A stretch of 64,000 nucleotides of DNA from Alphaproteobacteria bacterium (GCA_017616015.1 JAFZYY010000001.1:62001-126000), one strand, 5' to 3'; positions 35,830-45,454 are shown, counted from the first letter of the stretch. Notes: generated by a model from the letters alone, not told the origin. Translations and numbers: made by a program.

Positions 35830-36846
35830 ATGCCTGACAGTCGTTTTTTTAAAAAAGCAGGACCGTTTACGCTCAAACAACTGGCCGAAATCGGCGGGTG
35901 CGAGCTTCTTAAACCGGAAGATGCCGATATACAAATCGAAAACGTCAATTCCCTGCGTGCCGCCGGACAAACGGACATCAGCTTTTTGCTGAGCCGGAAG
36001 TATCTGGACGATCTGAAAAAAACAAACGCCGGCGCCAGCATCGTTCACCCCGATTTTGCGGCTTCTGCGCCTGAAAAAACGGCTGTTCTGCTGTCAAAAG
36101 AGCCGTACCGCTCCTACGGTTTGATCGCGGCGGCGTTTTATCCGGCGCCTAAAGCGGAAAAAACGATCGTTCACCCGAAAGCCGTCATCGCTTCAACGGC
36201 GGTCATCGGCGAAGGATCCCGCATTGACGCCGGCGCCGTCATCGGCGAAAACGTCACTTTAGGGAAAAATTGCCATATTTGCCCGAACGCCGTGATCGGC
36301 GATAATGTCGTCATGGGCGACGACTGCATCGTCGGTGAAAACGCTTCCGTGTTGTACACGCTGGCCGGCAATCAGGTTTATATCTATCCCGGCGCGCGTA
36401 TCGGGCAGGACGGTTTCGGATTCTTCATGAGCCCGAAAGGTCACACGAAAATCCCTCAGCTCGGGCGCGTGATCATCGGCAACGACGTGGAAATCGGCGC
36501 GAATACGACGATCGACCGCGGCGCTTTGGACGATACGATTGTCGGCGACGGAGCGCGTTTGGACAATCTGGTTCAGTTCGGACATAACGTGCAAACGGGA
36601 AAATGCTGTGTGGTCGTTTCTCAGGCGGGGATTGCGGGAAGCACGCATCTGGGCGATTTCGTCGTTTTGGCCGGTCAGGTCGGCGTTGCCGGACATTTGA
36701 ATATCGGCAGCGGCGCGCAGATCGCGGGACAATCCGGCGTTATGCGCGACGTCGAACCGATGGAAAGCCTGATGGGAACGCCTGCCGTTCCGATCAAAGA
36801 CTTTATGCGTCAGGCGGCTACGCTGAAAAAACTGATTAAACGCTGA
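35830..36846 (+). CDS. lpxD: UDP-3-O-acylglucosamine N-acyltransferase
   Basis: Adds the second (N-linked) acyl chain in lipid A synthesis, using acyl-ACP. 338 residues: an N-terminal uridine-binding domain (about 1-100), a left-handed beta helix of hexapeptide repeats and a C-terminal helix. The catalytic histidine is in LVQFGHNVQTGK, preceded by TTIDRGALDDT. Part of the skp-lpxD-fabZ-lpxA run. Confidence 0.96.
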   Translation: MPDSRFFKKAGPFTLKQLAEIGGCELLKPEDADIQIENVNSLRAAGQTDISFLLSRKYLDDLKKTNAGASIVHPDFAASAPEKTAVLLSKEPYRSYGLIAAAFYPAPKAEKTIVHPKAVIASTAVIGEGSRIDAGAVIGENVTLGKNCHICPNAVIGDNVVMGDDCIVGENASVLYTLAGNQVYIYPGARIGQDGFGFFMSPKGHTKIPQLGRVIIGNDVEIGANTTIDRGALDDTIVGDGARLDNLVQFGHNVQTGKCCVVVSQAGIAGSTHLGDFVVLAGQVGVAGHLNIGSGAQIAGQSGVMRDVEPMESLMGTPAVPIKDFMRQAATLKKLIKR

Positions 36847-36859
36847 AAAAGGAAGAACA

Positions 36860-37315
36860 ATGGAAGAAAATAAAATAATAGAAGTCGGAACCAATGAAAT
36901 TTTAAAACTGCTTCCTCACCGTTATCCTTTTTTATTGGTGGACAAGGTTTCGATCATTAAAGAAAAACAGGAAGGAATCGGACTGAAAAATGTTACGGCG
37001 AACGAGCCGCAGTTTACGGGGCATTTTCCGGAAAATCCGGTGATGCCGGGCGTCCTGATTGTTGAAGCGATGGCGCAAACGGCCGCCGTCATTGAAATGT
37101 ACGGCAAACCGGACGATGTGAAAAAAGGTTGCTTCTTTATGAGCCTCGAATCCGTGAAATTCCGCAAACCCGTCGTTCCGGGGGATCAGCTGAAAATGCA
37201 TCTGACTTTGGAACAGGCGCGCCGCAACGTCTACCGTTTTCGCGGAGAGGCTACGGTCGGTGATGTCCTTTGTACCGAAGCAATGTTGACGGCAATGATT
37301 TTTGATGAGAAATAA
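36860..37315 (+). CDS. fabZ: 3-hydroxyacyl-ACP dehydratase FabZ
   Basis: Dehydrates 3-hydroxyacyl-ACP in fatty acid elongation, competing with LpxA and LpxD for the same precursor. 151 residues with the hot-dog fold. LLPHRYPFLLVDKV comes near the start and the catalytic GHFPENPVMPGVLIVEAMAQ at about residues 53-72 carries the histidine and glutamate of the active site. It starts 13 bases after lpxD. Confidence 0.97.
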   Translation: MEENKIIEVGTNEILKLLPHRYPFLLVDKVSIIKEKQEGIGLKNVTANEPQFTGHFPENPVMPGVLIVEAMAQTAAVIEMYGKPDDVKKGCFFMSLESVKFRKPVVPGDQLKMHLTLEQARRNVYRFRGEATVGDVLCTEAMLTAMIFDEK

Positions 37316-37318
37316 ACT

Positions 37319-38119
37319 ATGACACAGATACATTCTACCGCCATTATCGAGGACGGCGCCAAAATAGGCGAAAACGTCGAAATCGGACCGTATTGTTTCG
37401 TCGGTTCTCAGGTCGAGCTGAAGGACGGGGTGAAGCTGATTTCTCACGTATGGGTGGGCGGCGATACCGTCGTCGGTGAAAACACGGAAATCAGTCCTTT
37501 TGCGGCGATCGGCGGCAAAAATCAGGATCTGAAGGATAAGGAAAAGAAAGGCAAGCTGATCATCGGCAAAAACAACTCGATCCGCGAATACGCGACGATG
37601 CAGCCCGGCACGCCGGACGATAAAGGCGTTACGGTCGTCGGGGACAACGGATTGTTCATGATCGGCGTCCATATCGCGCACGACTGCGTGATCGGCAACA
37701 ATATCATCATGTCGAACAACGCGACCTTGGCCGGACACGTCAAGGTCGGCGACAACGCGATTATCGGCGGGCTGTCGGCCGTGCATCAGTTCACCCGTAT
37801 CGGCGCGCACGCGATGGTTGGCGGCATGTGTCCCGTGACGCGCGACGTTATTCCGTATTCGCTGATTTCTCAGACCGGACTGGAAGGCGTGAACATCATC
37901 GGGCTGAAGCGCCGCGGATTTTCTTTGGAAACAATCACTAATCTGCGTCTGGCCGTTTCCGAAATATTCAAAGGGGAAGGGACGTTGTCCGACCGCATCA
38001 GGCGGGTGGCCGAAACGTATCCTGACTGCGAACCGGTACAGGATATTGTTACATTTATGCAGACGGACTATAAGCGCGGCTTTATGCAGCCGGCGACGAA
38101 AGCGTCCATAGCGGAGTGA
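37319..38119 (+). CDS. lpxA: UDP-N-acetylglucosamine acyltransferase
   Basis: First step of lipid A synthesis. 266 residues. A left-handed beta helix of hexapeptide repeats (IHSTAIIEDGAKIGENVEIG onward) carries the catalytic histidine in HIAHDCVIGNN (about residues 117-127), followed by the conserved AHAMVGGMCPVTRDV. A C-terminal helical domain closes the protein. It begins three bases after fabZ. Confidence 0.97.
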   Translation: MTQIHSTAIIEDGAKIGENVEIGPYCFVGSQVELKDGVKLISHVWVGGDTVVGENTEISPFAAIGGKNQDLKDKEKKGKLIIGKNNSIREYATMQPGTPDDKGVTVVGDNGLFMIGVHIAHDCVIGNNIIMSNNATLAGHVKVGDNAIIGGLSAVHQFTRIGAHAMVGGMCPVTRDVIPYSLISQTGLEGVNIIGLKRRGFSLETITNLRLAVSEIFKGEGTLSDRIRRVAETYPDCEPVQDIVTFMQTDYKRGFMQPATKASIAE

Positions 38120-38120
38120 T

Positions 38121-38948
38121 ATGGCTGAAAAATTAGGGATTATTGCCGGGGGCGGCGCTCTTCCAAAGCAGTTGATTAACCACTGCCGCAAGGAAGGCCG
38201 TCCTTATGCTTTGGTGTGTCTGAACAATTTCGCTTTGCCGGAAACCGCCGAGGGCGAGGAATGCCTGTGGTGCAGAATGGGCGAGGCGGGAAAGGCCATT
38301 TCTTATTTCAAAAAGAAAGACGTTCGTCAGCTTGTGATGATCGGCGGGGTCAGACGGCCGGCGTTGTTGCAGCTTCGTCCGGATTGGTGGACGACCAAGT
38401 TTTTGATTAAAATCGGCTTTAAGGCTTTCGGCGACGACAATCTGCTGTCCGCGGTCATTAAAGGCGTGGAAGCCGAAGGATTCCAATTCGTCGGTATTCA
38501 CGAAATCATGACGGATTTGCTGGCTGACGAAGGTGTTTGGGGCAAAGTCGAACCCGACGATCTGGCTTCGGCGGACATCAAACAGGGCGTGCGTGTCGCT
38601 TTGGGATTGGGCGCTTTGGACGTCGGACAGTCGGTCATCGTTCAGCAGGGCATCGTTTTGGGCGTTGAAGCGGTCGAAGGCACGGACGCTTTGATTAAAA
38701 GATGTAAGGACTTGAAACGGGAAGGCGTCGGCGGCGTTCTGGTGAAAATGAAAAAACCGCAACAGGAAAAACGGGTGGATCTGCCGACCATCGGCGTTCA
38801 GACGATCGTGAACGCGCACGAAGCGGGATTGCGCGGCATCGCCGTTCAGGCCGGAAACACGCTTGTCGCCGACCGTCAGGCCGTCGTGAAAAAAGCCGAC
38901 GAGCTCGGAATGTTCATTGTCGGAGTGAAAAGCGATGGCGCAAAATGA
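38121..38948 (+). CDS. lpxI: UDP-2,3-diacylglucosamine pyrophosphatase LpxI
   Basis: Makes lipid X by hydrolysing UDP-2,3-diacylglucosamine; the alphaproteobacterial replacement for LpxH. 275 residues. The N-terminal LGIIAGGGALPKQLI, VMIGGVRRPAL and FGDDNLLSAVIKGVEAEGF, and C-terminal DLPTIGVQTI are typical of the former DUF1009 family. It starts two bases after lpxA and overlaps lpxB by 14 bases. Confidence 0.95.
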   Translation: MAEKLGIIAGGGALPKQLINHCRKEGRPYALVCLNNFALPETAEGEECLWCRMGEAGKAISYFKKKDVRQLVMIGGVRRPALLQLRPDWWTTKFLIKIGFKAFGDDNLLSAVIKGVEAEGFQFVGIHEIMTDLLADEGVWGKVEPDDLASADIKQGVRVALGLGALDVGQSVIVQQGIVLGVEAVEGTDALIKRCKDLKREGVGGVLVKMKKPQQEKRVDLPTIGVQTIVNAHEAGLRGIAVQAGNTLVADRQAVVKKADELGMFIVGVKSDGAK

Positions 38949-40113
38949 CGAACCTCTGATTTATCTGATTGCGGGCGAACCGTCCGGCGATTTGCTGGCG
39001 TCGCGTCTGATGAATGCTTTGAAAGAGAAAACAAACGGAAAAGTCCGTTTTGCCGGCGTCGGCGGAGAAACGATGATTGCAAACGGCTTTGAAAGCCTGT
39101 TTGATTCTTCGGAGCTGGCCGTGATGGGATTGGCGGAAGTAATTCCTTCCATTCCCCGCATTATGGCGCGGATACGGCAAACGGTTGACGATATCGTCGC
39201 CAAAAAGCCCGACGTCGTCGTCACCGTGGACAGCTGGAGCTTTTGCGCCAGAGTCAATAAAGGACTGCGTTCTTTGAACACGGGGATTCCTCAGATGCAC
39301 TATGTCGCGCCGCAGGTCTGGGCATGGAAAAAGCGGCGCGCGAAAACGTGCGGGCGTTACATCGACCGGCTGATGGCTTTGTTGCCATATGAGGCAAAAT
39401 ACTTTGAACCGTACGGATTGAAGGTCGATTATGTCGGACACCCCGTCGTCGAAGGCGGCGCGGCGAAAGGAAACGGCGCCGCTTTCCGCAAGGCGAACGA
39501 TATTCCGGAACAAACGAAGTTGCTTTGCGTTTTACCGGGGTCAAGGCGGTCGGAAACGAAGTATCTGTTGCCGGCTTTCAAGGGCGCTGTCGAAATACTG
39601 GCTCGGAAATATCCGGAAATGCACGTTGTGATGCCGACGGTCGTGACGGTGGAAAAAACGGTGCGCGAAGCGACGGCGGACTGGGCTTTGCCGGTTCATA
39701 TCGTGACGGGCGAGGCCAATCGCTATGACGCTTTTGCGGCGTGTGATGCGGCTTTGGCGGCGTCGGGTACGGTCGCTCTGGAATTGGCGATGGCGAAAGT
39801 GCCGTACACAATCGCCTATCAGACCAGTTGGTTTACCGCAAGGTTGATCAGAATGCTGGTAACGGGAAAGTACGCCAATCTGGTCAATATCATGGCAGGA
39901 CGTGAAATCGTCAAAGAACATCTGTTGGAGGACTGCACACCCGAAAAACTGGCGGCGGAAGCGGAAAAACTGCTGGACGACGAAGCCTATCGGACGACGC
40001 TGACGCATGATGCTTTCGACGTTTTAAAGACGCTCGGGGCGGAAGATCCCGTCCCGCCCAGCATGAAGGCGGCGGAAGCAGTTCTGGAAACGGCGCGGAA
40101 AGCCGGCAACTGA
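38935..40113 (+). CDS. lpxB: Lipid-A-disaccharide synthase
   Basis: Joins lipid X and UDP-diacylglucosamine to give the lipid A disaccharide, at the inner face of the membrane (GT19). 392 residues. LIAGEPSGDLLASRLM is at residues 11-26. Also present are FAGVGGETM, HYVAPQVWAWKKRR and CVLPGSRRSE. It is the last gene of the plus-strand block and converges with the SGNH gene at 40115 with a single base between the stops, and no terminator hairpin is visible. Confidence 0.96.
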   Translation: MAQNDEPLIYLIAGEPSGDLLASRLMNALKEKTNGKVRFAGVGGETMIANGFESLFDSSELAVMGLAEVIPSIPRIMARIRQTVDDIVAKKPDVVVTVDSWSFCARVNKGLRSLNTGIPQMHYVAPQVWAWKKRRAKTCGRYIDRLMALLPYEAKYFEPYGLKVDYVGHPVVEGGAAKGNGAAFRKANDIPEQTKLLCVLPGSRRSETKYLLPAFKGAVEILARKYPEMHVVMPTVVTVEKTVREATADWALPVHIVTGEANRYDAFAACDAALAASGTVALELAMAKVPYTIAYQTSWFTARLIRMLVTGKYANLVNIMAGREIVKEHLLEDCTPEKLAAEAEKLLDDEAYRTTLTHDAFDVLKTLGAEDPVPPSMKAAEAVLETARKAGN

Positions 40114-40114
40114 G

Positions 40115-41578
40115 TTATTTTTTGACAAGCTCTAAGACGCACTCCTTGCCGTCTTTTTTGCAAACGATTTGCCTGACGGCGACGACTTCCCGAGAAACGG
40201 TGTCGTAAGCGACGATATACGTTCCGTTCTTATCGTCGATATATTCCTTTCCGTTATAGAACAGCGAATTGACGGCGGACAGCTTGTCCGAATAAGCTCT
40301 TTTTTGTTCAAAAATGATTTTTTCATCAAATAAACCGGCGACGTGCCGCCAGTTGATTTTATTTCCCGACAATTCGGTCAAAGCGCCGTTGTCGAACCCG
40401 TACAGCCGGCCGTCTTTCAAAGCGGTTCCGTTTGCGCCTAATTTTTTGAAAAAGCCTTTTCCGACGATTTCGCGCGTGGACGAAATCGTGTTGATGTAGA
40501 GTTTTATCCCTTTGTTTTCTTTTATGTTCTTAATAAAGTCGTCTGTGTTGTCCGCTTTTCTTATGTTTTCATTTACGGACTCGTTTTTAAGGATTTTGCT
40601 GCTGATTTCCCATGAAACGTACTCTTTGTCACCACGCCGGTCGGGGACGGAAAAATTATTTTTGATATACGCGCCGAGAGATTTCGAGAGCTTTACGGAG
40701 CCCGAATGATTAAGATGAGCGAAATCCATAAAGTCTTTGGAAAAATCCAATCCTATCTCGTCATATTTTCCGGAACGGTTGTAATTGATGAATTTCACGG
40801 ATAAATCTTTTGCCAGTCGCTCCAGAGAATTGAAATGTTTTTGAATATTTTTGTTGATTACGTAAGGGGACACGAATACAAGCACCGGAATGTTTTCTTT
40901 TTTGCACGTTTCCATGATTTTCAGAAAATATTTCTGATGCTTTTTGTTTAAGGGCAAAGTTTCCGTCGTTTCGGTGACGGAGAGCTCCGGACGCGTTTGT
41001 TTTTCCGTTTTTGGAGCCGTAAAAAATCCTTTGTTGTCGCGAAATCTGCCTTTTTGATAGAAATCTTCGCGATCCTGCGCCGTTAATTCTTTATACCGCG
41101 AATGATATAGCCTGTATCCGAAAAGATAGTCGTCGCGTTTATGCTTCGGCGCGGAAACCAATACCGATTTGAATTTCAACAAACCGTTTTTTAATCCGAA
41201 ATTGTTTTTGACAATACCGCCATGGTCGGCGTGCAGGTACTCAAGGCTCGAAGATAATCCCTCAAGGACGACGAGCTTCGGTTTTTGGGTTTTCAGCGCT
41301 TCTTTCAGATAGACATAACTGTTCCAGAAAGGTTGCCCGCTTCCCGCCAGAACGTAAGCGGCGATGCCGTATTCGTCAAAAAGAGTCTGCGTGTTCACGT
41401 CGTTGAAAACGTGGCTTGACCCCAGAACAAGAACATCGATACCCCCCCCTGTATATTTATACAGGTTTCTGACCTGCACGATGCCGTCGTTCCACTTAAA
41501 TAACAGAACTTTTTTAACGGAAACAAGCAATGTCGCGAAAACGGCAAGCAACAGAACTATGGTTATTTTCTTTTTCAT
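40115..41578 (-). CDS. Membrane-anchored SGNH-like protein A (surface glycan acylation)
   Basis: 487 residues with an N-terminal signal-anchor (about residues 4-24) and a periplasmic domain. Block I is VLVLGSSHVFNDVN (serine near residue 54), and the C-terminal half of the SGNH core has DFAHLNHSGSVKLS, providing D-x-x-H. The architecture resembles the AlgJ/AlgX/DltD helpers that work with MBOAT O-acyltransferases. A further domain of about 170 residues after the SGNH core, ending in a region with YNGKEYIDDKNG, is shared with its neighbour. Third gene of acyl transfer in the operon 45362-40115. Substrate and exact reaction unknown. Confidence 0.7.
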   Translation of the reverse strand: MKKKITIVLLLAVFATLLVSVKKVLLFKWNDGIVQVRNLYKYTGGGIDVLVLGSSHVFNDVNTQTLFDEYGIAAYVLAGSGQPFWNSYVYLKEALKTQKPKLVVLEGLSSSLEYLHADHGGIVKNNFGLKNGLLKFKSVLVSAPKHKRDDYLFGYRLYHSRYKELTAQDREDFYQKGRFRDNKGFFTAPKTEKQTRPELSVTETTETLPLNKKHQKYFLKIMETCKKENIPVLVFVSPYVINKNIQKHFNSLERLAKDLSVKFINYNRSGKYDEIGLDFSKDFMDFAHLNHSGSVKLSKSLGAYIKNNFSVPDRRGDKEYVSWEISSKILKNESVNENIRKADNTDDFIKNIKENKGIKLYINTISSTREIVGKGFFKKLGANGTALKDGRLYGFDNGALTELSGNKINWRHVAGLFDEKIIFEQKRAYSDKLSAVNSLFYNGKEYIDDKNGTYIVAYDTVSREVVAVRQIVCKKDGKECVLELVKK

Positions 41579-41591
41579 TTCGCGCGCTCTC

Positions 41592-43082
41592 TTATATGAC
41601 CGGGGGCGGAAGAGAAAACTTCTTCACCAATTCGACAGAGCGTTTGCCGTTTTCTTTTTTGAAAATGATTTGAACGATGGCGGCGACTTCTCGTGAAACG
41701 GTGTCGTAAGCGACGATATACGCTCCGTTTTTATCGTCGATGTATTCCTTTCCGTTCCAAACCAGCGAATTGACGGCGGACAGCTTGTCGGAATAGTTCT
41801 TTTCCTGCCGGAAAATTGCTTTTTTATCAAACAGTTTCGCAACGTGCCGCCAGTTGATTTTATTTCCCGACAATTCGGTCAGAGCGCCGTTGTCAAACCC
41901 GTACAGCCGCCCGTCTTTCAAAGTGTTTCCGTCTACGTTCAATTTTTTGAAAAAGCCGCTTTCCGCGATTTCGCGCGTGGACGAAATCGTGTTGATGTAG
42001 AGCTTTATTTCTTTGTTTTCGCGTAGTTTTTGAATGAAGTCGTCCGCGTCTTTCGCGTCGGCGATGTTCAGGTTGGCAAACGAGTTTTTCAGAACCGTGT
42101 TGTTTATCTTCCATGAGGCATACTCTTTGTTGCCGCGCCGGTCGGGCAGGGAATAATTGTCTTTGATGTCTTTTCCGAAAAATTTTGAAAATTTCAAGGC
42201 CCCCCGATAATTGAAATGAGCGTAATCCAGAAAGTCTTTTGAAAAATCCAATCCGATTGCGTCATACATTTCGGGCCGGTTGTAATTGATGAATTTTAAG
42301 GAGTGTTTCTTTGCTAATTTTTCCAGATAATTAAAGCGTTTTTGCTCGTCCTCCTTCACAGCGAACGGAGTGACGACCACCATCAGCGGAATATTGTGTT
42401 GTTCGCACAGTTTCACAATCCGTTCGAACCATTTTTCCATTTTTTCGTTCATCGGCAGCGTTTCTTTCGTTTCCGTGACGGAAAGGCTCGGTCTGACGGC
42501 TTTGTTCGTAATGAAAATGGGAATGTACCCTTTGCTTTCTCTCAGTCGTCCTTTTTGATAAAACTCTTTGCGGTCGGTCTCGTTTAAATCTTTGTACCGG
42601 GCGCTGTACAGCCTGTATCCGAAAATATAATCGTCGCGATTCTTTTTCGGAGAAGACGGCCATAAGGATTCATATTTTAAGAAACTTTCCTTTAATCCGA
42701 AAAAGTTTTTAATAATCCCCTGATGATGGTGATAGACAAGCCATTCCCGTGAGGAGATAAAACCCTCAAAGACGACGAGTTTCGGTTTTTGCGTTTTCAA
42801 CGCTTCTTTCAGATAGAAATAGCTGTTCCAGAACGGCGCGCCTTCTCCGGCCAAATCGTAAGCGGCAATGCCGTAGTCGTCAAAAAGCGGCTGCGTATTT
42901 ATATCGAAAAAGACGTGGCTCGACCCTAAAATCAAAACGTCAATGCTGTTGCGTTTCTGTTTGTACAGATTCCGCATCTGCGTTATTCCGTAGGGGAATT
43001 TAAACAAAAGCGTGTTCCTGACCGAACAGAATAACGACACGCCGATAAAACACAGCAGAACGATAAGAATTCTTTTCCTCAT
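41592..43082 (-). CDS. Membrane-anchored SGNH-like protein B (paralogue of A)
   Basis: 496 residues from the ATG at 43082 (MRKRILIVLLCFIG). TAGGA lies 9 bases upstream, and an ATG three codons earlier has no room for a ribosome-binding site. It is collinear with protein A over its whole length, with VLILGSSHVFFDIN, then YDLAGEGAPFWNSYFYLKEA, DYAHFNYRGALKFS and the same C-terminal domain. In the last 100 codons the DNA itself is almost identical to the other gene, which suggests recent duplication or gene conversion there. It lies 11 bases after the MBOAT gene and 13 bases before protein A. Confidence 0.7.
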   Translation of the reverse strand: MRKRILIVLLCFIGVSLFCSVRNTLLFKFPYGITQMRNLYKQKRNSIDVLILGSSHVFFDINTQPLFDDYGIAAYDLAGEGAPFWNSYFYLKEALKTQKPKLVVFEGFISSREWLVYHHHQGIIKNFFGLKESFLKYESLWPSSPKKNRDDYIFGYRLYSARYKDLNETDRKEFYQKGRLRESKGYIPIFITNKAVRPSLSVTETKETLPMNEKMEKWFERIVKLCEQHNIPLMVVVTPFAVKEDEQKRFNYLEKLAKKHSLKFINYNRPEMYDAIGLDFSKDFLDYAHFNYRGALKFSKFFGKDIKDNYSLPDRRGNKEYASWKINNTVLKNSFANLNIADAKDADDFIQKLRENKEIKLYINTISSTREIAESGFFKKLNVDGNTLKDGRLYGFDNGALTELSGNKINWRHVAKLFDKKAIFRQEKNYSDKLSAVNSLVWNGKEYIDDKNGAYIVAYDTVSREVAAIVQIIFKKENGKRSVELVKKFSLPPPVI

Positions 43083-43093
43083 TTCGCGCATTC

Positions 43094-44563
43094 CTAAAAT
43101 CTGATGTAGATAAAGTCCTGCGCGTTGAATTCCGGACCGTACATTCCGAATACGAACACGGACATGAAGAGGAAGAATAAAAAGCAAAACTGGAATATGT
43201 AGTCCTGCTCCGCGATTAAAGTGTCCGCGTTTTTATCCGTTTTGTATTTTATATAATCCAAAAGGATAAAAAGAATCAGATAGACGAATAAAATGTTCGC
43301 TTCCGGACTTTTTAAACCGACCGTATCGAATTTGAAATTCATCACGTCTATCATCGAAAACGTCGAAACCATCTGACCGATATAACCGAAGGCGTCCGTT
43401 ATCGTTTCGGCTCTGAAAAATATCCACGCGGTGGAAACGCACATGAAAATGAACAGTTTCCGCCAGAAATGAGCGCTGAAGCAATCCGTTTTGATTTCAA
43501 ACGCTTCGACGAACTTCCGGCGCATTTCTTTCGTGTGAATGCCGATGACCTGATACAGCCCGTGAAGAAGTCCCCAGAAAACAAACGTCCAGCTTGCGCC
43601 GTGCCACCAGCCGCTGACCAGAAAAGTCACAAGAATATTGAAATCCTTTCTCAATACGGAACATCTGTTTCCGCCGAGCGATATATAAACGTAATCCCGC
43701 AGCCACAGGCTGAGCGATATGTGCCATCTGCGCCAGAATTCCTGTATGCTTTCGGAAAAATAAGGGGCTTTGAAGTTTTCAAACACGTCCAGATTCAATG
43801 TCCTGGCAACGCCCAGCGCCATCAGGGAATAGGCGGAAAAGTCGCAGTAAATCTGCAACGTGTAAAATATCGAGGAAACGAATAAAGCAACGCCGTTATA
43901 TCGTTCGTAATCCTGAAAAACGGTGTCGACGACAATCGACAGCCTGTTTGAAAGAACGAGCTTTATAAATACCCCGTAGAAAAACAGGATTAAGCCGTTC
44001 TTTATGTTCTGCCAATCGATTTTCGCCGTTTTCTCGCCGGAAAACTGCGGAATCAAATGTTCCGCCCGTTCGATGGGCCCGGACGTCACGGTCGGAAAAA
44101 ACGTCACGAACGCCGCGTAACGGAAAAGATTTTTTTCGGGCGTCGCGTTTCCGCGGTAAACGTCGACGACATAGCTGATTGCCTGAAACGTGAAAAAGCT
44201 GATTCCGACGGGCGCGACAGGGTTTCTGTTTGAAATGATAAGCCCCGTCAGACCGAAAACATTATCGGCAAGGAAATTGTGATACTTGTAATAAAGCAAC
44301 GGAAACAGGCATATCAGCGTCAGGACGTTGAAAAAGACTTTTTTGTTTTTTATTCTTTTGTCCGAGACGTATCTTCCGTAACACCACGAAACGACGGTTA
44401 CAAACGCGATCGGCAACAAATCATGGAACGTGTTGCACCAGGAAATATAAAAGAACAGGTTGCATAAAAGGATAAACAGATATTTGTTTTCCCGGCTTAC
44501 CGCATAGTATCCGAAAATAACGGCCGTCAGGAAAAAAGCAAAATAGACGGTGGTAAAAGACAT
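43094..44563 (-). CDS. MBOAT-family O-acyltransferase (AlgI/DltB-like)
   Basis: 489 residues with about eleven or twelve membrane helices. The family core is present: PVAPVGISFFTFQAISYVVDVYRG, FPTVTSGPIERA, FWRRWHISLSLWLRDYVYISLGG and GWWHGASWTFVFWGLLHG, which includes the catalytic histidine (WWHGASW). These enzymes move acyl groups, usually acetyl, across the inner membrane to extracytoplasmic polysaccharides, with an SGNH partner completing the transfer. Here two SGNH proteins follow. The GLUG-repeat protein gene lies 4 bases upstream. The modified polymer is unknown. Confidence 0.9.
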   Translation of the reverse strand: MSFTTVYFAFFLTAVIFGYYAVSRENKYLFILLCNLFFYISWCNTFHDLLPIAFVTVVSWCYGRYVSDKRIKNKKVFFNVLTLICLFPLLYYKYHNFLADNVFGLTGLIISNRNPVAPVGISFFTFQAISYVVDVYRGNATPEKNLFRYAAFVTFFPTVTSGPIERAEHLIPQFSGEKTAKIDWQNIKNGLILFFYGVFIKLVLSNRLSIVVDTVFQDYERYNGVALFVSSIFYTLQIYCDFSAYSLMALGVARTLNLDVFENFKAPYFSESIQEFWRRWHISLSLWLRDYVYISLGGNRCSVLRKDFNILVTFLVSGWWHGASWTFVFWGLLHGLYQVIGIHTKEMRRKFVEAFEIKTDCFSAHFWRKLFIFMCVSTAWIFFRAETITDAFGYIGQMVSTFSMIDVMNFKFDTVGLKSPEANILFVYLILFILLDYIKYKTDKNADTLIAEQDYIFQFCFLFFLFMSVFVFGMYGPEFNAQDFIYIRF

Positions 44564-44567
44564 TGTT

Positions 44568-45362
44568 TTATCTCCACTTCTTTACGGCGCTTCTGTCTAT
44601 GACTTTTTGGGAAATCAGATGGAAAAGCCCGTCGTTCAGTTTATCCGTGATCTTTTTTTCGGCGGAATTGAATTCGGTATAGTTGCCGTCAAACGTATTC
44701 GGCAATCCGGAGGATTCGGAATGCGCGGCGATGATGTCCGCGGCATTGTACGAAACGATTTCGCCCGTGACGGGGGCTGTGACGGTTCCTTCGTTGGCGC
44801 AGTTGATGATGGTGCCTTTGCCAAAATCGTCGGCTATGCCGCCCGCGCGGAATTTCCCCGTGACGGCCGCTTTGTTATAGCAATTTATCAGCGCGGCGTT
44901 TTCTCCGCCCGACCGGCCGGCGATGCTTCCGGCGTAATCTCCGGCGATTGTCCCGCTTTCGATGCCCAGATTCTTTACGGTGCCGCTCAGAACGCCGAAG
45001 AATCCGGCGTGCGCGGAAGAAACATTCAGATTTTTGATAACGTGTCCGTTTCCGTCATACGTTCCTTCAAAATATTTGTCGGAGCCGGATATTCCTATCG
45101 GCGTCCATTCGGCGTTTTGAAGGTCGATGTCTTTCGTCTGTACGAAATGCCAATCCTTAAACGATTTTCCGTTATTGACTTTGTCCCTGAATTTTTCGAG
45201 GGCTTTTTTGTTTTTTATCGCGCACGGATTGCTTTTATCCCCGCATTTGAAAAAATGTTTTCTGGATTTTGACATCGATCCCTGCGGATAAACGGAAAAT
45301 AAAGCGAGTATGGTCACGGAAAAGAGAAGGGCTGTTTTTTTCAGAATGTTTTTGTATCGCAT
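44568..45362 (-). CDS. Secreted GLUG-repeat-like protein
   Basis: 264 residues with a signal peptide (about 1-28, LLFSVTILALFSVYPQG). The mature part has a CGDKSNPCAIKN region and then degenerate beta-helix-like repeats: WTPIGISGSDKYFEGTYDGN, VIKNLNVSSAHAGFFGVLSG, then GTVKNLGIESGTIAG and GAYxGSIAGR-like units with repeated N-C-x-N or N-C-A-N turns. Such GLUG and related repeats occur in surface and adhesion proteins. It may be a periplasmic or surface ligand for, or substrate of, the acylation machinery encoded directly downstream. No catalytic motif. Confidence 0.65.
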   Translation of the reverse strand: MRYKNILKKTALLFSVTILALFSVYPQGSMSKSRKHFFKCGDKSNPCAIKNKKALEKFRDKVNNGKSFKDWHFVQTKDIDLQNAEWTPIGISGSDKYFEGTYDGNGHVIKNLNVSSAHAGFFGVLSGTVKNLGIESGTIAGDYAGSIAGRSGGENAALINCYNKAAVTGKFRAGGIADDFGKGTIINCANEGTVTAPVTGEIVSYNAADIIAAHSESSGLPNTFDGNYTEFNSAEKKITDKLNDGLFHLISQKVIDRSAVKKWR

Positions 45363-45430
45363 ATCGATGAGGCTTCAGACGGGAAAGAAACGGAAAAGTT
45401 GATTTTTATAAAAAAGTCTTTTTACAAAAA

Positions 45431-45450
45431 AACCGCAGTTTCCTGCGGTT
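45431..45450 (-). terminator. Rho-independent terminator after tRNA-Lys
   Basis: AACCGCAG (45431-45438) pairs with CTGCGGTT (45443-45450) around a short loop. On the minus strand it is followed by a long T run (A run at 45425-45432 on the plus strand). It lies immediately downstream of tRNA-Lys and upstream of the GLUG operon. Confidence 0.75.
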
Positions 45451-45454
45451 TAAT

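Noticed and set aside
36932-38191. Long minus-strand open frame of 419 codons across fabZ and lpxA
   Set aside because: Antisense to conserved lipid A genes with Arg/His/Asp-rich low-complexity sequence; a shadow frame.
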